Shown: in pieces, positions 52,390-61,071 of the stretch
Numbering within the stretch: the stretch's first letter is position 1
How the letters are laid out: every line of letters starts with the position of its first letter
DNA from: CADEEV01 sp032127875
GTDB lineage: Bacteria; Acidobacteriota; Vicinamibacteria; Fen-336
Reading direction: 5' to 3'
Assembly: GCA_032127875.1 (NCBI GenBank)
Contig: JAQBHI010000194.1
Location: 1 to 64,000, forward strand
Length of the DNA: 64,000 bases
Notes under the pieces: generated by a model
Seen by the model: only the letters and a program-made list of their open reading frames with translations
The model's database searches: none
What the model was told of the DNA's origin: nothing
Position numbers and translations under genes: made by a program

Positions 52390-53265
52390 GGCCGGTCTTG
52401 CGAGTCTCGGGCGGCGAATCCGTGAGGAGGACGGGCCGGTGGAGCGCCTCGGCTCGCCTCAACGTCGTGGTCTTCTGGACCGTGCAGGCGTCGGCCATGT
52501 TGGCCCTAGCCGTTCCGTTCGAGTGGGCCCTCGCGGCGCTCGGGATCGCGTCGCACTTCATCCGCATGCTCGGGATCACGATCGGCTTCCACCGCCATCT
52601 CGCCCATCGGTCCTTCCGGGACCGGGCGCACGATCTTCTGGTCGCTGGTCGGGACGGCGGCGATGCAGAAGGGGCCGCTCTGGTGGGCCGGCAACCACGT
52701 CTACCACCACCGCTTCGCGGACCGCGCCGGAGATCCGCACAGCCCGCGGCTCGCCGGCTTCTGCCAGGCCCACATCGGCTGGTTCCTGGACGACGTCACC
52801 TACGACGTGGTCGACCCCGGCAACCCCGTGCTCCGGGAATTCTCGGCCTATCCCGAGATGCGCTTTCTCGACCGCTACTACCCGCTGCCGCCTCTCGCCT
52901 TGGCCGTGGCCCTCTTCCTCGCCGGCGGCTGGCCCTGGCTCGTCTGGGGCTTCTGCGTGCCGACGGTCACGCTCGCCCACGCGACCTTCGCCATCAACAG
53001 CGTGAACCACCTGTGGGGCTCGCGGCGCTTCGCGACCCCCGACGACTCGCGCAACAACCTCTGGACGGCCCTCCTGACCCTGGGCGAGGGGTGGCACAAC
53101 AGTCACCACCGCTTCCCCCGGGCCGCGCGCAACGGCCTCTATTGGTGGGAGATCGACCCCACCTGGTGGACGATCCGCGCGCTGTGCGCCCTGGGACTCG
53201 CCCGGGAGATCCAGCCGGTGCCCGCTCAAGCGTACGACCCGCGCCGGACGGAGTACGCGGCGTGA
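52386..53265 (+). pseudogene. Membrane fatty-acid (acyl-CoA delta-9-type) desaturase, frameshifted
   Basis: The three histidine boxes are intact but split over two frames: GFHRHLAH in the first frame, then GNHVYHHRFAD and EGWHNSHHRF in the frame that ends at 53265. Reading RSFRTGRTIFWSLVGTAAMQKG across the break requires one G fewer in the GGG at 52618-52620. The start is either the TTG at 52386, overlapping the lipocalin stop, or a GTG at 52422. If the extra G is an artefact, this is a normal approximately 290-aa di-iron desaturase placing a double bond in membrane acyl chains, the substrate for the Cfa enzymes downstream. Confidence 0.85.
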
Positions 53266-54533
53266 GCGGCCTGCGCGTGGGCGTCGTCGGATCGGGGATC
53301 TCCGGCCTCGCGGCCGCCCACTACCTGGCGCGGCGGCATCGCGTGACGCTGTTCGAGTCCGAAGCCAGGCTCGGCGGCCACGCCCACACTCACGACATCG
53401 CCATCGGCGGCAGGGCACTGCGTGTGGACACCGCGTTCATCGTCTACAACCATAGGACCTACCCGCGTTTCGTGCGGCTTCTGGCCGAGCTCGGGATCCG
53501 CGGCCGGAAGAGCGACATGTCCTTCGGCGTTCGATGCCGGCGCTGCGACCTCGAGTACTCGAGCCGCGGTGCCGCCGGCCTCTTCGCCCAGCGCCGCCGC
53601 GCGCTGGATCCAGCGCATCTGCGCCTGCTCGCCGACATCCCCCGCTTCAACCGCGAAGCGCGAGCTTTTCTCGCCCGAACCGGGAGTGAGACGCTCGACC
53701 TCACCCTGGGCGGCTTCCTCGACAGGGGCCGCTACTCGAACAGCTTCGTCCGGCATTTCATCCTTCCCATGGGGGGCGCTATCTGGTCGGCTCCCTTCGC
53801 CGAAATCCAAGGCTTTCCCGCCCGCTCCTTCCTGCGCTTCTTTGAGAACCACGGCTGGCTCAGCCTCACCGGGGCACCGCAATGGTGGACGATCGAGGGC
53901 GGTAGCCGGACCTACGTGGAAGCGATCGCGCTTCGGCTCCCTGGCGAAGTCCATCTCTCACAGCCCGTGGAGGCGGTGCGGCGCGGCCACGGGGGCGTGA
54001 GCGTGTCCTCCCGTGGGCGCGAATGGCGATTCGATTGCATCGTGATCGCGACCCACGCCGACCAGGCCCTGCGCCTGCTCACCGATCCTTCGGACGAGGA
54101 GCGCCGCCTACTCGGTGCCTTCCGCTACTCGCGCAACCGAGCCGTCCTCCACGCCGACCGCGAGGCGCTGCCACGCGCGAAGGACGCGTGGGCATCGTGG
54201 AACTCCGAGCTGGCGGATTGCCGGGACGCGCAGGCCCCTGTCTCACTCAGCTATCACATGAACCGCCTCCAGGGTCTGCCCGGCCCACAGCTGTGCGTCA
54301 CACTGAACCCGGTCAGGGAACCCGCGCAGGTCCTGGCGGTGATGGAGTACACGCATCCGATCCTCGACGGGCCGGCGCTTCTCGCCCAGCCGGAGATTGC
54401 GCGCCGCAACGGCGAGCAACGGACCTTCTTCGCCGGAGCCCACCTGCGCTACGGGTTCCACGAGGACGGCCTCGTCTCCGCCATCGCTGTGGCCGAGCGG
54501 CTCGGGGTGAGCGTCCTCGAGGAGGCCGCGTGA
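53262..54533 (+). CDS. FAD-dependent amine-oxidase-like protein (fatty-acid modifying)
   Basis: 423 aa. ADP-binding VVGSGISGLAAAHYLA at the N-terminus, LFESEARLGGHAHTH, and a C-terminal FAD closing segment FFAGAHLRYGFHEDG. This NAD(P)/FAD family is found next to DUF1365 and Cfa genes; in furan-fatty-acid producers a related flavoprotein dehydrogenates a methylated acyl chain (UfaD). Assignment to that exact role here is inferred from neighbours. GTGA overlap with the desaturase stop. Confidence 0.88.
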   Translation: MSGLRVGVVGSGISGLAAAHYLARRHRVTLFESEARLGGHAHTHDIAIGGRALRVDTAFIVYNHRTYPRFVRLLAELGIRGRKSDMSFGVRCRRCDLEYSSRGAAGLFAQRRRALDPAHLRLLADIPRFNREARAFLARTGSETLDLTLGGFLDRGRYSNSFVRHFILPMGGAIWSAPFAEIQGFPARSFLRFFENHGWLSLTGAPQWWTIEGGSRTYVEAIALRLPGEVHLSQPVEAVRRGHGGVSVSSRGREWRFDCIVIATHADQALRLLTDPSDEERRLLGAFRYSRNRAVLHADREALPRAKDAWASWNSELADCRDAQAPVSLSYHMNRLQGLPGPQLCVTLNPVREPAQVLAVMEYTHPILDGPALLAQPEIARRNGEQRTFFAGAHLRYGFHEDGLVSAIAVAERLGVSVLEEAA

Positions 54534-55282
54534 TCGGCTCGTCGCTGTGCGTCGGCACGCTGCTGCACCAGCGCTTCGAGGCTCCGCTCCACCGCTTCGC
54601 CTACCCGCTCTACATGCTGCTCCTCGATCTCGACGAGCTTCCGGTTCTCGACCGGTGCCTGCGGCTGCTCGGGCACAACCGGTCGCGCCCGTTCGCCTTC
54701 TGCGACGCTGATCACTTCGACGGCCATGCGCGGCCCGTGCGCGAGAAGGTCGAGGCGCTCCTGCGTCACGAGGGAATCGAGCCGCCCGGGGGTCGAATCC
54801 TCCTGCTGACCCATCCGCGCGTCTTCGGCTACGTCTTCAATCCGGTGAGCTTCTTCTACTGCTACGACGCGGGCGGGCGCCTCGCGGCCCGGGTGGCCGA
54901 GGTGAACAACACCTTCGGCGACCGTCACTCCTACGTGGGGAGGGGGCCCGTCTGGCGGGACAAAAAGGTCATGCACGTCTCGCCGCTCTACTCGATGGCG
55001 GGCAGCTACCTGTGGGACCTGCCCGAGCCCGACCGCTCGCGCGTCGAAGTGAGCGTGGATCTCACCCGCGAGGGACGCCCGCTCCTCCGGGCTCGCCTCA
55101 CGCTGCGTCCCGAGCCGCTGACCGAGAGGGCGCTCGGGTGGGCCCTGGTCCGCTATCCCTTCATGACGCTCAAAGTGATCGCGGCGATCCATTTCGAGGT
55201 GCTGCGCCTTTGGCGGAGGGGCGCGCCCTTCTTCCCGACGCCGAAATACGATCCCGAGTCCGCCCGAAAAGAGGTCGCATGA
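54530..55282 (+). CDS. DUF1365 protein
   Basis: 250 aa. HQRFEAPLHRFAYPLYMLLLDLDEL at the start and the family core THPRVFGYVFNPVSFFYCYD, then KVMHVSPLYSM. Function not established; regularly between the FAD protein and Cfa. GTG start overlaps the previous TGA by 4 bp. Confidence 0.95.
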   Translation: MIGSSLCVGTLLHQRFEAPLHRFAYPLYMLLLDLDELPVLDRCLRLLGHNRSRPFAFCDADHFDGHARPVREKVEALLRHEGIEPPGGRILLLTHPRVFGYVFNPVSFFYCYDAGGRLAARVAEVNNTFGDRHSYVGRGPVWRDKKVMHVSPLYSMAGSYLWDLPEPDRSRVEVSVDLTREGRPLLRARLTLRPEPLTERALGWALVRYPFMTLKVIAAIHFEVLRLWRRGAPFFPTPKYDPESARKEVA

Positions 55283-56523
55283 GCTTCGAGAGCCGGTTCA
55301 GCCGTCTGTCGCGCCCCGGCGTCCTGGCGGCGCTCGAGAGGTGGAGCGTGGGGCGACTCACCCTGAGCCTCCCCGACGGCACGTCACGCAGCTTCGGGCC
55401 GCGGGGCGCCGAGCCTCACGCCCTGGTCCGTATCCACCGCGACGCCTTCTTCCGGCGCTTCGTGCTCCACGGCGACCTGGGGGCGGGAGAGTCGTACATG
55501 GACGCCGACTGGAGCGCCCAGGATCTTCCTCTGTTCGTGAAGCTCGTGCTCCTGAACCGCAGGCATCTCCCCCTCGACACGCCCCTGACCAAAGTCCTGA
55601 ACCTGGGCAACGACCTATGGCAGCGGCTTCGCGCGAACACCCGGCGCGGCAGTCGCCGGAACATCCGCTACCACTACGATCTCTCCAACGACTTCTTCTC
55701 CGTTTTCCTCGACGACACGATGACCTATTCCTCGGCGCTTTTTGCCCATGAGGGGCAGCCTCTTGCCGAGGCGCAGCGCGACAAGTTCCGGCGCCTGGCC
55801 GAAAGGGCGCTCATCGGCCCCCGGGACCACGTCCTCGAGATCGGTTGCGGCTGGGGCGGCTTCGCCACCTTCGCGGCGAAGACCTTCGGCTGCCGCGTCA
55901 CGGGGATCACGATCTCCGAGCAGCAATACCGTCTGGCTCGGCAACGCGTCGTCGCCGCCGGCCTTGAGGACCGCGTCGAGATCCGCCTCCAGGACTACCG
56001 CGACCTCGCGGGGCGTTTCGACAAGATCGTCTCGATCGAGATGTTCGAGGCACTCGGCCTGGAGAACTGGGGGCCGTTCTTCCGGAAGTGCGAGGACGTC
56101 CTCGCACCGGACGGCCTCGTGGCCATCCAGGCGATCTCGATCCCGGATCACCGCTTCGACGAGTACACGAAGCACTGCGACTGGCTGCAGAAGTGGATCT
56201 TCCCCGGCAGCCTCCTGGCTTCGACCCTGGGGGTCTGCTGCGCCATGGCGCGGGTGGGCACCCTCGGCATTCACCACCTCGAGGACGTGGGCATCCACTA
56301 CGCCCTCACGCTGCGGCACTGGCGCGAGGCATTTTTTGGGAACCTGGATGGCGTGCGGGAGCTGGGCTTCGACGAGCGCTTCATCCGCATGTGGGATTAC
56401 TACCTCTCCACCTGCGAAGCCGCGTTCGAGACGCGCACCCTCGGAAACTTGCAGCTCGTCCTCAGCCGGGACCTGAACCGGACGCTCCCCGGCATACCGG
56501 CCGCCGCCGTGAGAGCCGCATGA
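55279..56523 (+). CDS. Cyclopropane-fatty-acid-synthase-type methyltransferase 1
   Basis: 414 aa. N-terminal lipid-binding part, then YHYDLSNDFF, SAM motif EIGCGWGGFATFAA, and SIEMFEALG of the catalytic region; GNLDGVRELGFDERFIRMWDYYLSTCEA near the end. Uses SAM to methylate cis double bonds in phospholipid chains; product could be cyclopropane or a methyl-branched acid. ATGA overlaps on both sides. Confidence 0.94.
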   Translation: MSFESRFSRLSRPGVLAALERWSVGRLTLSLPDGTSRSFGPRGAEPHALVRIHRDAFFRRFVLHGDLGAGESYMDADWSAQDLPLFVKLVLLNRRHLPLDTPLTKVLNLGNDLWQRLRANTRRGSRRNIRYHYDLSNDFFSVFLDDTMTYSSALFAHEGQPLAEAQRDKFRRLAERALIGPRDHVLEIGCGWGGFATFAAKTFGCRVTGITISEQQYRLARQRVVAAGLEDRVEIRLQDYRDLAGRFDKIVSIEMFEALGLENWGPFFRKCEDVLAPDGLVAIQAISIPDHRFDEYTKHCDWLQKWIFPGSLLASTLGVCCAMARVGTLGIHHLEDVGIHYALTLRHWREAFFGNLDGVRELGFDERFIRMWDYYLSTCEAAFETRTLGNLQLVLSRDLNRTLPGIPAAAVRAA

Positions 56524-57005
56524 GGGGCTTTCTGCGGCGGCGGGTCGGGGACCCCGTGCTGCTCCTGCTGAAGCAGGGGCTCGTCCCCGAGAAGCTGGCC
56601 CTGAGCCTCGCCCTGGGCGCGACCCTGGGGCTGTTCCCCGTGCTCGGCGCGACGACGGCGCTGTGTCTCGTTGCGGGCCTCGCGTTGCGCCTCAGCCATC
56701 CCGCGCTGCAGCTCGCAAACTACGCCGTCTATCCGCTCCAGGTCCCGCTCATCCTCGCCTTCGTCCGACTCGGAGAACGCTTCTCTGACGCAGCACCCAT
56801 GCCTCTGTCCGTCGAGCGACTGCTGGTCTTGTTTCGTCAGGATCCGCTCGCGTTCCTCGCGCGTTTCGGCCAGACCGGCCTGCATGGGATCCTCGGCTGG
56901 CTGGCGGTGGCGCCCTTCGTCGGCGGAGCCCTCTACGCCGGCCTCCTGCCGCTGCTTCGATACACCGCGAGGCGCGTCGCCCCGGCCGCGGAGCCCGCAG
57001 CATGA
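56520..57005 (+). CDS. DUF2062 membrane protein
   Basis: 161 aa, three to four hydrophobic segments, LALGATLGLFPVLGATTALC and the QLANYAVYPLQVPLI segment of DUF2062. Unknown function; the family is often near glycosyl- or lipid-modifying genes. ATGA overlap with the Cfa gene. Confidence 0.88.
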   Translation: MRGFLRRRVGDPVLLLLKQGLVPEKLALSLALGATLGLFPVLGATTALCLVAGLALRLSHPALQLANYAVYPLQVPLILAFVRLGERFSDAAPMPLSVERLLVLFRQDPLAFLARFGQTGLHGILGWLAVAPFVGGALYAGLLPLLRYTARRVAPAAEPAA

Positions 57006-57787
57006 GCGGTCCGGGACAGTTCATCTTGGGCCTCGGGCTGGCCGCCTCCATGATGGCCGCCCTCTTCCTGGTCGCGCTGCGAATCCGTAACTTCTCCATC
57101 GTGGACATCGCCTGGTCGGCCGCGTTCACGCCCCTCGCCCTGCTCTACGCCGCTCTCGGGGAGGGATACGGGGCGCGCCGCGTCCTGATCGCTGTTCTCG
57201 TGACGCTTTGGAGCCTGCGCCTCGCCGCGCACCTCTACGGGCGCATCGCTGCCCTGCATCCAGCGGAGGAAGGCCGATATGTGCAGCTCCGCAGGGAATG
57301 GGCGGCCAAGCTCAACGCGCGGTTCTTCCTGTTCTTCCAGGCCCAGGGCCTGCTCGCCGTGCTTCTTTCGGTCCCATTCCTGTTGGCCTGCATCGACGGC
57401 CGCCGGTCCCTCGGCCCCTTCGAAATCGCCGGCGCCCTTCTCTTCGCCATCGCCCTCGCCGGCGAGGCCGTCGCCGACCGCCAGCTGGCGGCTTTCAAGG
57501 CGGATTCCGGGAGCCGGGGCCGTACCTGCCGGGCCGGCCTCTGGCGCTACTCACGCCATCCGAACTACTTCTTCGAGTGGCTTGTCTGGGTGGCCTTCTG
57601 GGTCTTCGCCTGGCCGTCCCCAGGGGGTTGGGCCACGATCTACTGCCCGCTGCTCATGCTCTTCTTCCTGTTCCGCGTCACGGGGATCCGCATGACCGAG
57701 GAGCAGGCCGTGCGTTCGCGCGGCGACGACTACCGCGACTACCAGCGCACCACGAGCGCTTTCGTTCCCTGGTTCCCGAAGCCATGA
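57002..57787 (+). CDS. DUF1295 (steroid 5-alpha-reductase-like) membrane protein
   Basis: 261 aa with about six membrane helices and the C-terminal signature GLWRYSRHPNYFFEWLVW ... DDYRDYQRTTSAFVPWFP. DUF1295 proteins resemble isoprenylcysteine methyltransferases and steroid reductases; likely a NADPH-dependent lipid reductase. Coupled (ATGA) to both neighbours. Confidence 0.92.
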   Translation: MSGPGQFILGLGLAASMMAALFLVALRIRNFSIVDIAWSAAFTPLALLYAALGEGYGARRVLIAVLVTLWSLRLAAHLYGRIAALHPAEEGRYVQLRREWAAKLNARFFLFFQAQGLLAVLLSVPFLLACIDGRRSLGPFEIAGALLFAIALAGEAVADRQLAAFKADSGSRGRTCRAGLWRYSRHPNYFFEWLVWVAFWVFAWPSPGGWATIYCPLLMLFFLFRVTGIRMTEEQAVRSRGDDYRDYQRTTSAFVPWFPKP

Positions 57788-58812
57788 CCCTCGACACGCT
57801 TCTCGCCCGCGGCCTCCTCCCCGACGCCCTTGTCCGCGCCGGGATCCGCCGGCTGCTGCGCCAGCGGCTCCGCGAGGAGGACCGGGGCACCGAAGAGGCG
57901 CAGCGGGCCCGCCTCGAGGCCCACGTGAGCGCCCTTCGCGGCGCGCCGATCGCGCTCCACGCCCGTGACGCCAATGCACAGCACTACGAGGTGCCGGCCG
58001 ACTTCTACCGGCTCGTCCTCGGCCGCCGGCTGAAGTACTCGTGCGCGCTGTGGCCCCAGGGCGTGGAGGGCCTGGATGCCGCCGAGGAGGCCATGCTGCG
58101 TATGACCTGCGACCACGCAGGCCTGGCCGACGGGCAGGACGTCCTCGAGTTGGGCTGCGGCTGGGGGTCGCTCACGCTGTGGATGGCCGAGGCCTTTCCG
58201 AAGAGCCGCGTCACCGGCGTTTCGAACGCGCGATCGCAGAAGGAATGGATCGACTCGCAGGCACGCGCGCGGGGCCTCGTCAACGTCACGGTCGTCACCG
58301 CCGACATGAACGAGTTTGCCCCGACCGCACGCTTCGACCGCGTGGTTTGCGTCGAGATGTTCGAGCACATGCGAAACTACCAGGCGCTCCTCGCACGCAT
58401 CGCTACCTGGATGCGAGACGATGCCAGGCTCTTCATCCACGTCTTCACCCACCGGCGCTTCGCCTACGTCTACGAAGACAACGGGCCGGGCGACTGGATG
58501 GCCCGGCACTTCTTCACCGGAGGTCAGATGCCCTCCGACAACCTGCTCCTCCACTTCCAGGAGGACGTGGTGCTCCTGGATCACTGGGTGTTGCCCGGCA
58601 CTCACTATGCCCGCACCGCCGAGGCCTGGCTCGCACACCTCGACCTCCACCGGCCCGAGGTCAGGGCCATCTTCGAGAGGACCTACGGCGCCTCGGAAGC
58701 GGGACGCTTCCTCCACTACTGGCGGACGTTCTTCCTCTCCTGCGCCGAGCTTTGGGGATACCGCGCCGGCGAGGAGTGGCTCGTCTCCCACTACCTTTTT
58801 GCGCGGCGATGA
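57784..58812 (+). CDS. Cfa-type methyltransferase 2 (coclaurine N-methyltransferase-like)
   Basis: 342 aa. AQHYEVPADFY, SAM motif LELGCGWGSLTLWMAE and CVEMFEHMRNY; shorter N-terminus than methyltransferase 1. The MCP-like group includes plant N-methyltransferase-like and bacterial enzymes of unknown substrate. ATGA overlaps with both neighbours. Confidence 0.92.
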   Translation: MTLDTLLARGLLPDALVRAGIRRLLRQRLREEDRGTEEAQRARLEAHVSALRGAPIALHARDANAQHYEVPADFYRLVLGRRLKYSCALWPQGVEGLDAAEEAMLRMTCDHAGLADGQDVLELGCGWGSLTLWMAEAFPKSRVTGVSNARSQKEWIDSQARARGLVNVTVVTADMNEFAPTARFDRVVCVEMFEHMRNYQALLARIATWMRDDARLFIHVFTHRRFAYVYEDNGPGDWMARHFFTGGQMPSDNLLLHFQEDVVLLDHWVLPGTHYARTAEAWLAHLDLHRPEVRAIFERTYGASEAGRFLHYWRTFFLSCAELWGYRAGEEWLVSHYLFARR

Positions 58813-60182
58813 CACGCCGCGTATTCGTCCGGCGCTCGCGGATCGAGGCCCCGGCCGAGGCGGTGTACGGTTGGCACGCGCGGCCGGGCGCCCTTGAGCG
58901 CCTCAACCCACCCTGGGACCCCGCAATCATCGAGTCGCGCTCCGGCGGGATCGAGGACGAAGGGGCCCGCGTGGTCCTGCGCGTCGGCCCGGCGCGCCAG
59001 CGATGGGTCGCCGAGCACCACTGCGCGGTCCCTGGCCTTGAGTTCCACGATCGGCAGGTCTCCGGGCCGTTCGCGCTCTGGCAGCACACGCACCGGATGA
59101 CGCCGGAGGGCCCTGACGCGTGCACGCTGGAGGACCGCATCGAGTACGCCCTCCCGGCAGGCGCGGCCGGCGACCTTGCCGGCGGCCGGCTGGTCCGCGG
59201 GATGCTCGAGAGAATGTTCGCGTATCGCCACCGCGTCACCACGGACGACCTTGCCGCGCACTCGGCATGCCGGGGAGAGAAGGCCATGAAGGTTGCGATC
59301 ACCGGGGCGAGCGGCCTCGTCGGGACGGCGCTCTCGTCCTTCATCACCGCTGGCGGCCACCAAGTGCTGCGCCTCGTGCGCCGGGCGCCCGGAGCAAAAG
59401 ACGAGGCGCGCTGGGACCCCGACGACGGCACGATCGATACGGCCGCCCTCAAGGGCACGGACGCGGTCGTGCATCTCGCCGGCGAGAACATCGCCGAGGG
59501 GCGCTGGACGGAGGCGAGGAAGAAGCTGCTCCGGACGAGCCGCATCCAGCCCACGCGCCGCCTCGCGGAAACGCTGGCCCGACTGAAGCGGAAGCCCAGG
59601 GTATTGGTCTGCGCTTCCGCGAGCGGCTACTACGGAAACCGTGGAGGGACGTGGCTTTGCGAAAAGGACTCCCCCGCCGACGACTTCCTCGGGCGCCTCG
59701 CCGCTGAATGGGAAGCCGCCGCAGAGCCCGCGGCGAAGGCGGGCATTCGCGTCGTGGCCTTGCGCACGGGCATCGTGTTGAGCCCGGCGGGCGGCGCGCT
59801 CGCCAAGATGCTTCCGCCCTTCAGGGCGGGTTTGGGCGGGACCGTAGGCCCGGGCACCCAGTACATGAGCTGGCTGGCGATCGACGATCTGCTGGGTATC
59901 ATCCACCACGCCTTGGACCGCAACGATCTCGAAGGCCCGGCGAACGCGGTGGCGCCCGCCCCGGTTACGAACGCGGAGTTCACGAAAACCCTCGGGCGCG
60001 GGCTCCGCCGCCCGACGATCGCCCCCGTCCCGGCCTTCGCCCTGCGCCTCGCATTCGGCGAGATGGTGCAGGCCACGCTTCTCGCGAGCACGCGCGTCCG
60101 GCCGGAGCGGCTTCAGGCCACCGGCTACCGCTTCCGCTTCCCCACCCTGGAGGGCGCTCTACGCCACCTGCTGGGAAGGTGA
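58809..60182 (+). CDS. SRPBCC domain fused to TIGR01777-type epimerase
   Basis: 457 aa. Residues about 1-155 form a SRPBCC ligand-binding domain (MTRRVFVRRSRIEAPAEAVYGW); from M160 a complete TIGR01777 SDR follows (VAITGASGLVGTAL, VHLAGENIAEGRWT, SASGYYGNRG, SWLAIDDLLGIIHHAL) with its DUF1731 C-terminal piece. The two are separate genes in many genomes. Last gene of the long coupled run; ends 15 bp before candidate promoter 3 begins. Confidence 0.92.
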   Translation: MTRRVFVRRSRIEAPAEAVYGWHARPGALERLNPPWDPAIIESRSGGIEDEGARVVLRVGPARQRWVAEHHCAVPGLEFHDRQVSGPFALWQHTHRMTPEGPDACTLEDRIEYALPAGAAGDLAGGRLVRGMLERMFAYRHRVTTDDLAAHSACRGEKAMKVAITGASGLVGTALSSFITAGGHQVLRLVRRAPGAKDEARWDPDDGTIDTAALKGTDAVVHLAGENIAEGRWTEARKKLLRTSRIQPTRRLAETLARLKRKPRVLVCASASGYYGNRGGTWLCEKDSPADDFLGRLAAEWEAAAEPAAKAGIRVVALRTGIVLSPAGGALAKMLPPFRAGLGGTVGPGTQYMSWLAIDDLLGIIHHALDRNDLEGPANAVAPAPVTNAEFTKTLGRGLRRPTIAPVPAFALRLAFGEMVQATLLASTRVRPERLQATGYRFRFPTLEGALRHLLGR

Positions 60183-60202
60183 ACCCGGATGACACCTTGA
60201 CG

Positions 60203-60241
60203 TTGTTTCTATTCAGAATCTATTCATATACTATGAACATT
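60203..60241 (+). promoter_or_regulatory. Candidate CarH operator/promoter 3 (beta-barrel protein and hemH)
   Basis: Three 11-bp repeats in a row: CTATTCAGAAT (60209-60219), CTATTCATATA (60220-60230), CTATGAACATT (60231-60241). A -10 TATACT (60227-60232) sits across repeats 2 and 3, with TTGTTT (60203-60208) as a weak -35 at 18 bp. AT-rich against a GC-rich background. Confidence 0.7.
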
Positions 60242-60324
60242 CGAAAGACCGGTTGCGTACGACATGGAGGGGCGAAGGCCCGGGACGGCCGAGGCCGGAT
60301 CGACCCCCACTCAAGGAGGAACCA

Positions 60325-61071
60325 GTGAAGAAGCTGCTCATGTCGGTCATCGGGCTCGTGGCCCTGCTGGGCCTTTCCGCCCCCGTCCACGCCCAGGAAG
60401 GGACGTCGTCCATCCAGGGCCGGTGGTCGCTCTCTTTCCGCGGCGGTCTCGACCTGCCCCTTGGCGGAGACGTCCATGGCGGGGGCGTCGGCACCGTGCT
60501 GGCGCTGCCCACCACGGTCAACGCAAAGGGCTACGGCGACATCTACGGGACGACGTTCCGCGGCGAGGCGCAGATCGGCTACGGCGTCTCGGAGCGGGTG
60601 GAGCTGTTCGCCGGCGGCAGCTATGCGAAGAAGTCGGCGGACCTGCTGCAGGTCGGCGACGTGGCCGGGCTGGCGCTCAATGCGCAGTTCGGAGAGTACC
60701 AGGAGATTGGTGTCGAAGGCGGCCTGCGCTATTTCTTGCGCCCACAATCCATGCTCAAGCCATACTTGGCCGTCTCCGGCGGCGTGCGGTTCCTGGACTC
60801 GAACACGCCGACCTTCTCGGTGCCGGCAGCCGAAGTCACCCTGCGTGACGTGCCGTTTTACGCCAGCTCGACCGTGGGCACCGCGGCGGCGGGCCTGGGC
60901 GTGCGTTACGACCTCAACCCGACGTTCTCGATCGGCCTCGAGACGGGTCCGCGTTTCCAGAGCAAACCCGACAACGTGCCGACGCTGGGCGGCACCGGCC
61001 TCGAATCCATCAACGACACGGGCGATCGCTGGTCGATGCCCGTCCTCTTCACGGCGACTCTGCGGTTCTAG
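60325..61071 (+). CDS. Outer-membrane beta-barrel protein
   Basis: 248 aa. Signal peptide ending PVHAQ, alternating amphipathic strands (GRWSLSFRGGLDLPLG, ERVELFAGGSYAKK, GLRYFLRP, SIGLETGPRFQSK) and a terminal TATLRF, the classical C-terminal aromatic signature for barrel insertion. Start GTG at 60325 follows AAGGAGGA (60313-60320). Opacity/OmpW-like in size; ligand unknown. Confidence 0.88.
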   Translation: MKKLLMSVIGLVALLGLSAPVHAQEGTSSIQGRWSLSFRGGLDLPLGGDVHGGGVGTVLALPTTVNAKGYGDIYGTTFRGEAQIGYGVSERVELFAGGSYAKKSADLLQVGDVAGLALNAQFGEYQEIGVEGGLRYFLRPQSMLKPYLAVSGGVRFLDSNTPTFSVPAAEVTLRDVPFYASSTVGTAAAGLGVRYDLNPTFSIGLETGPRFQSKPDNVPTLGGTGLESINDTGDRWSMPVLFTATLRF

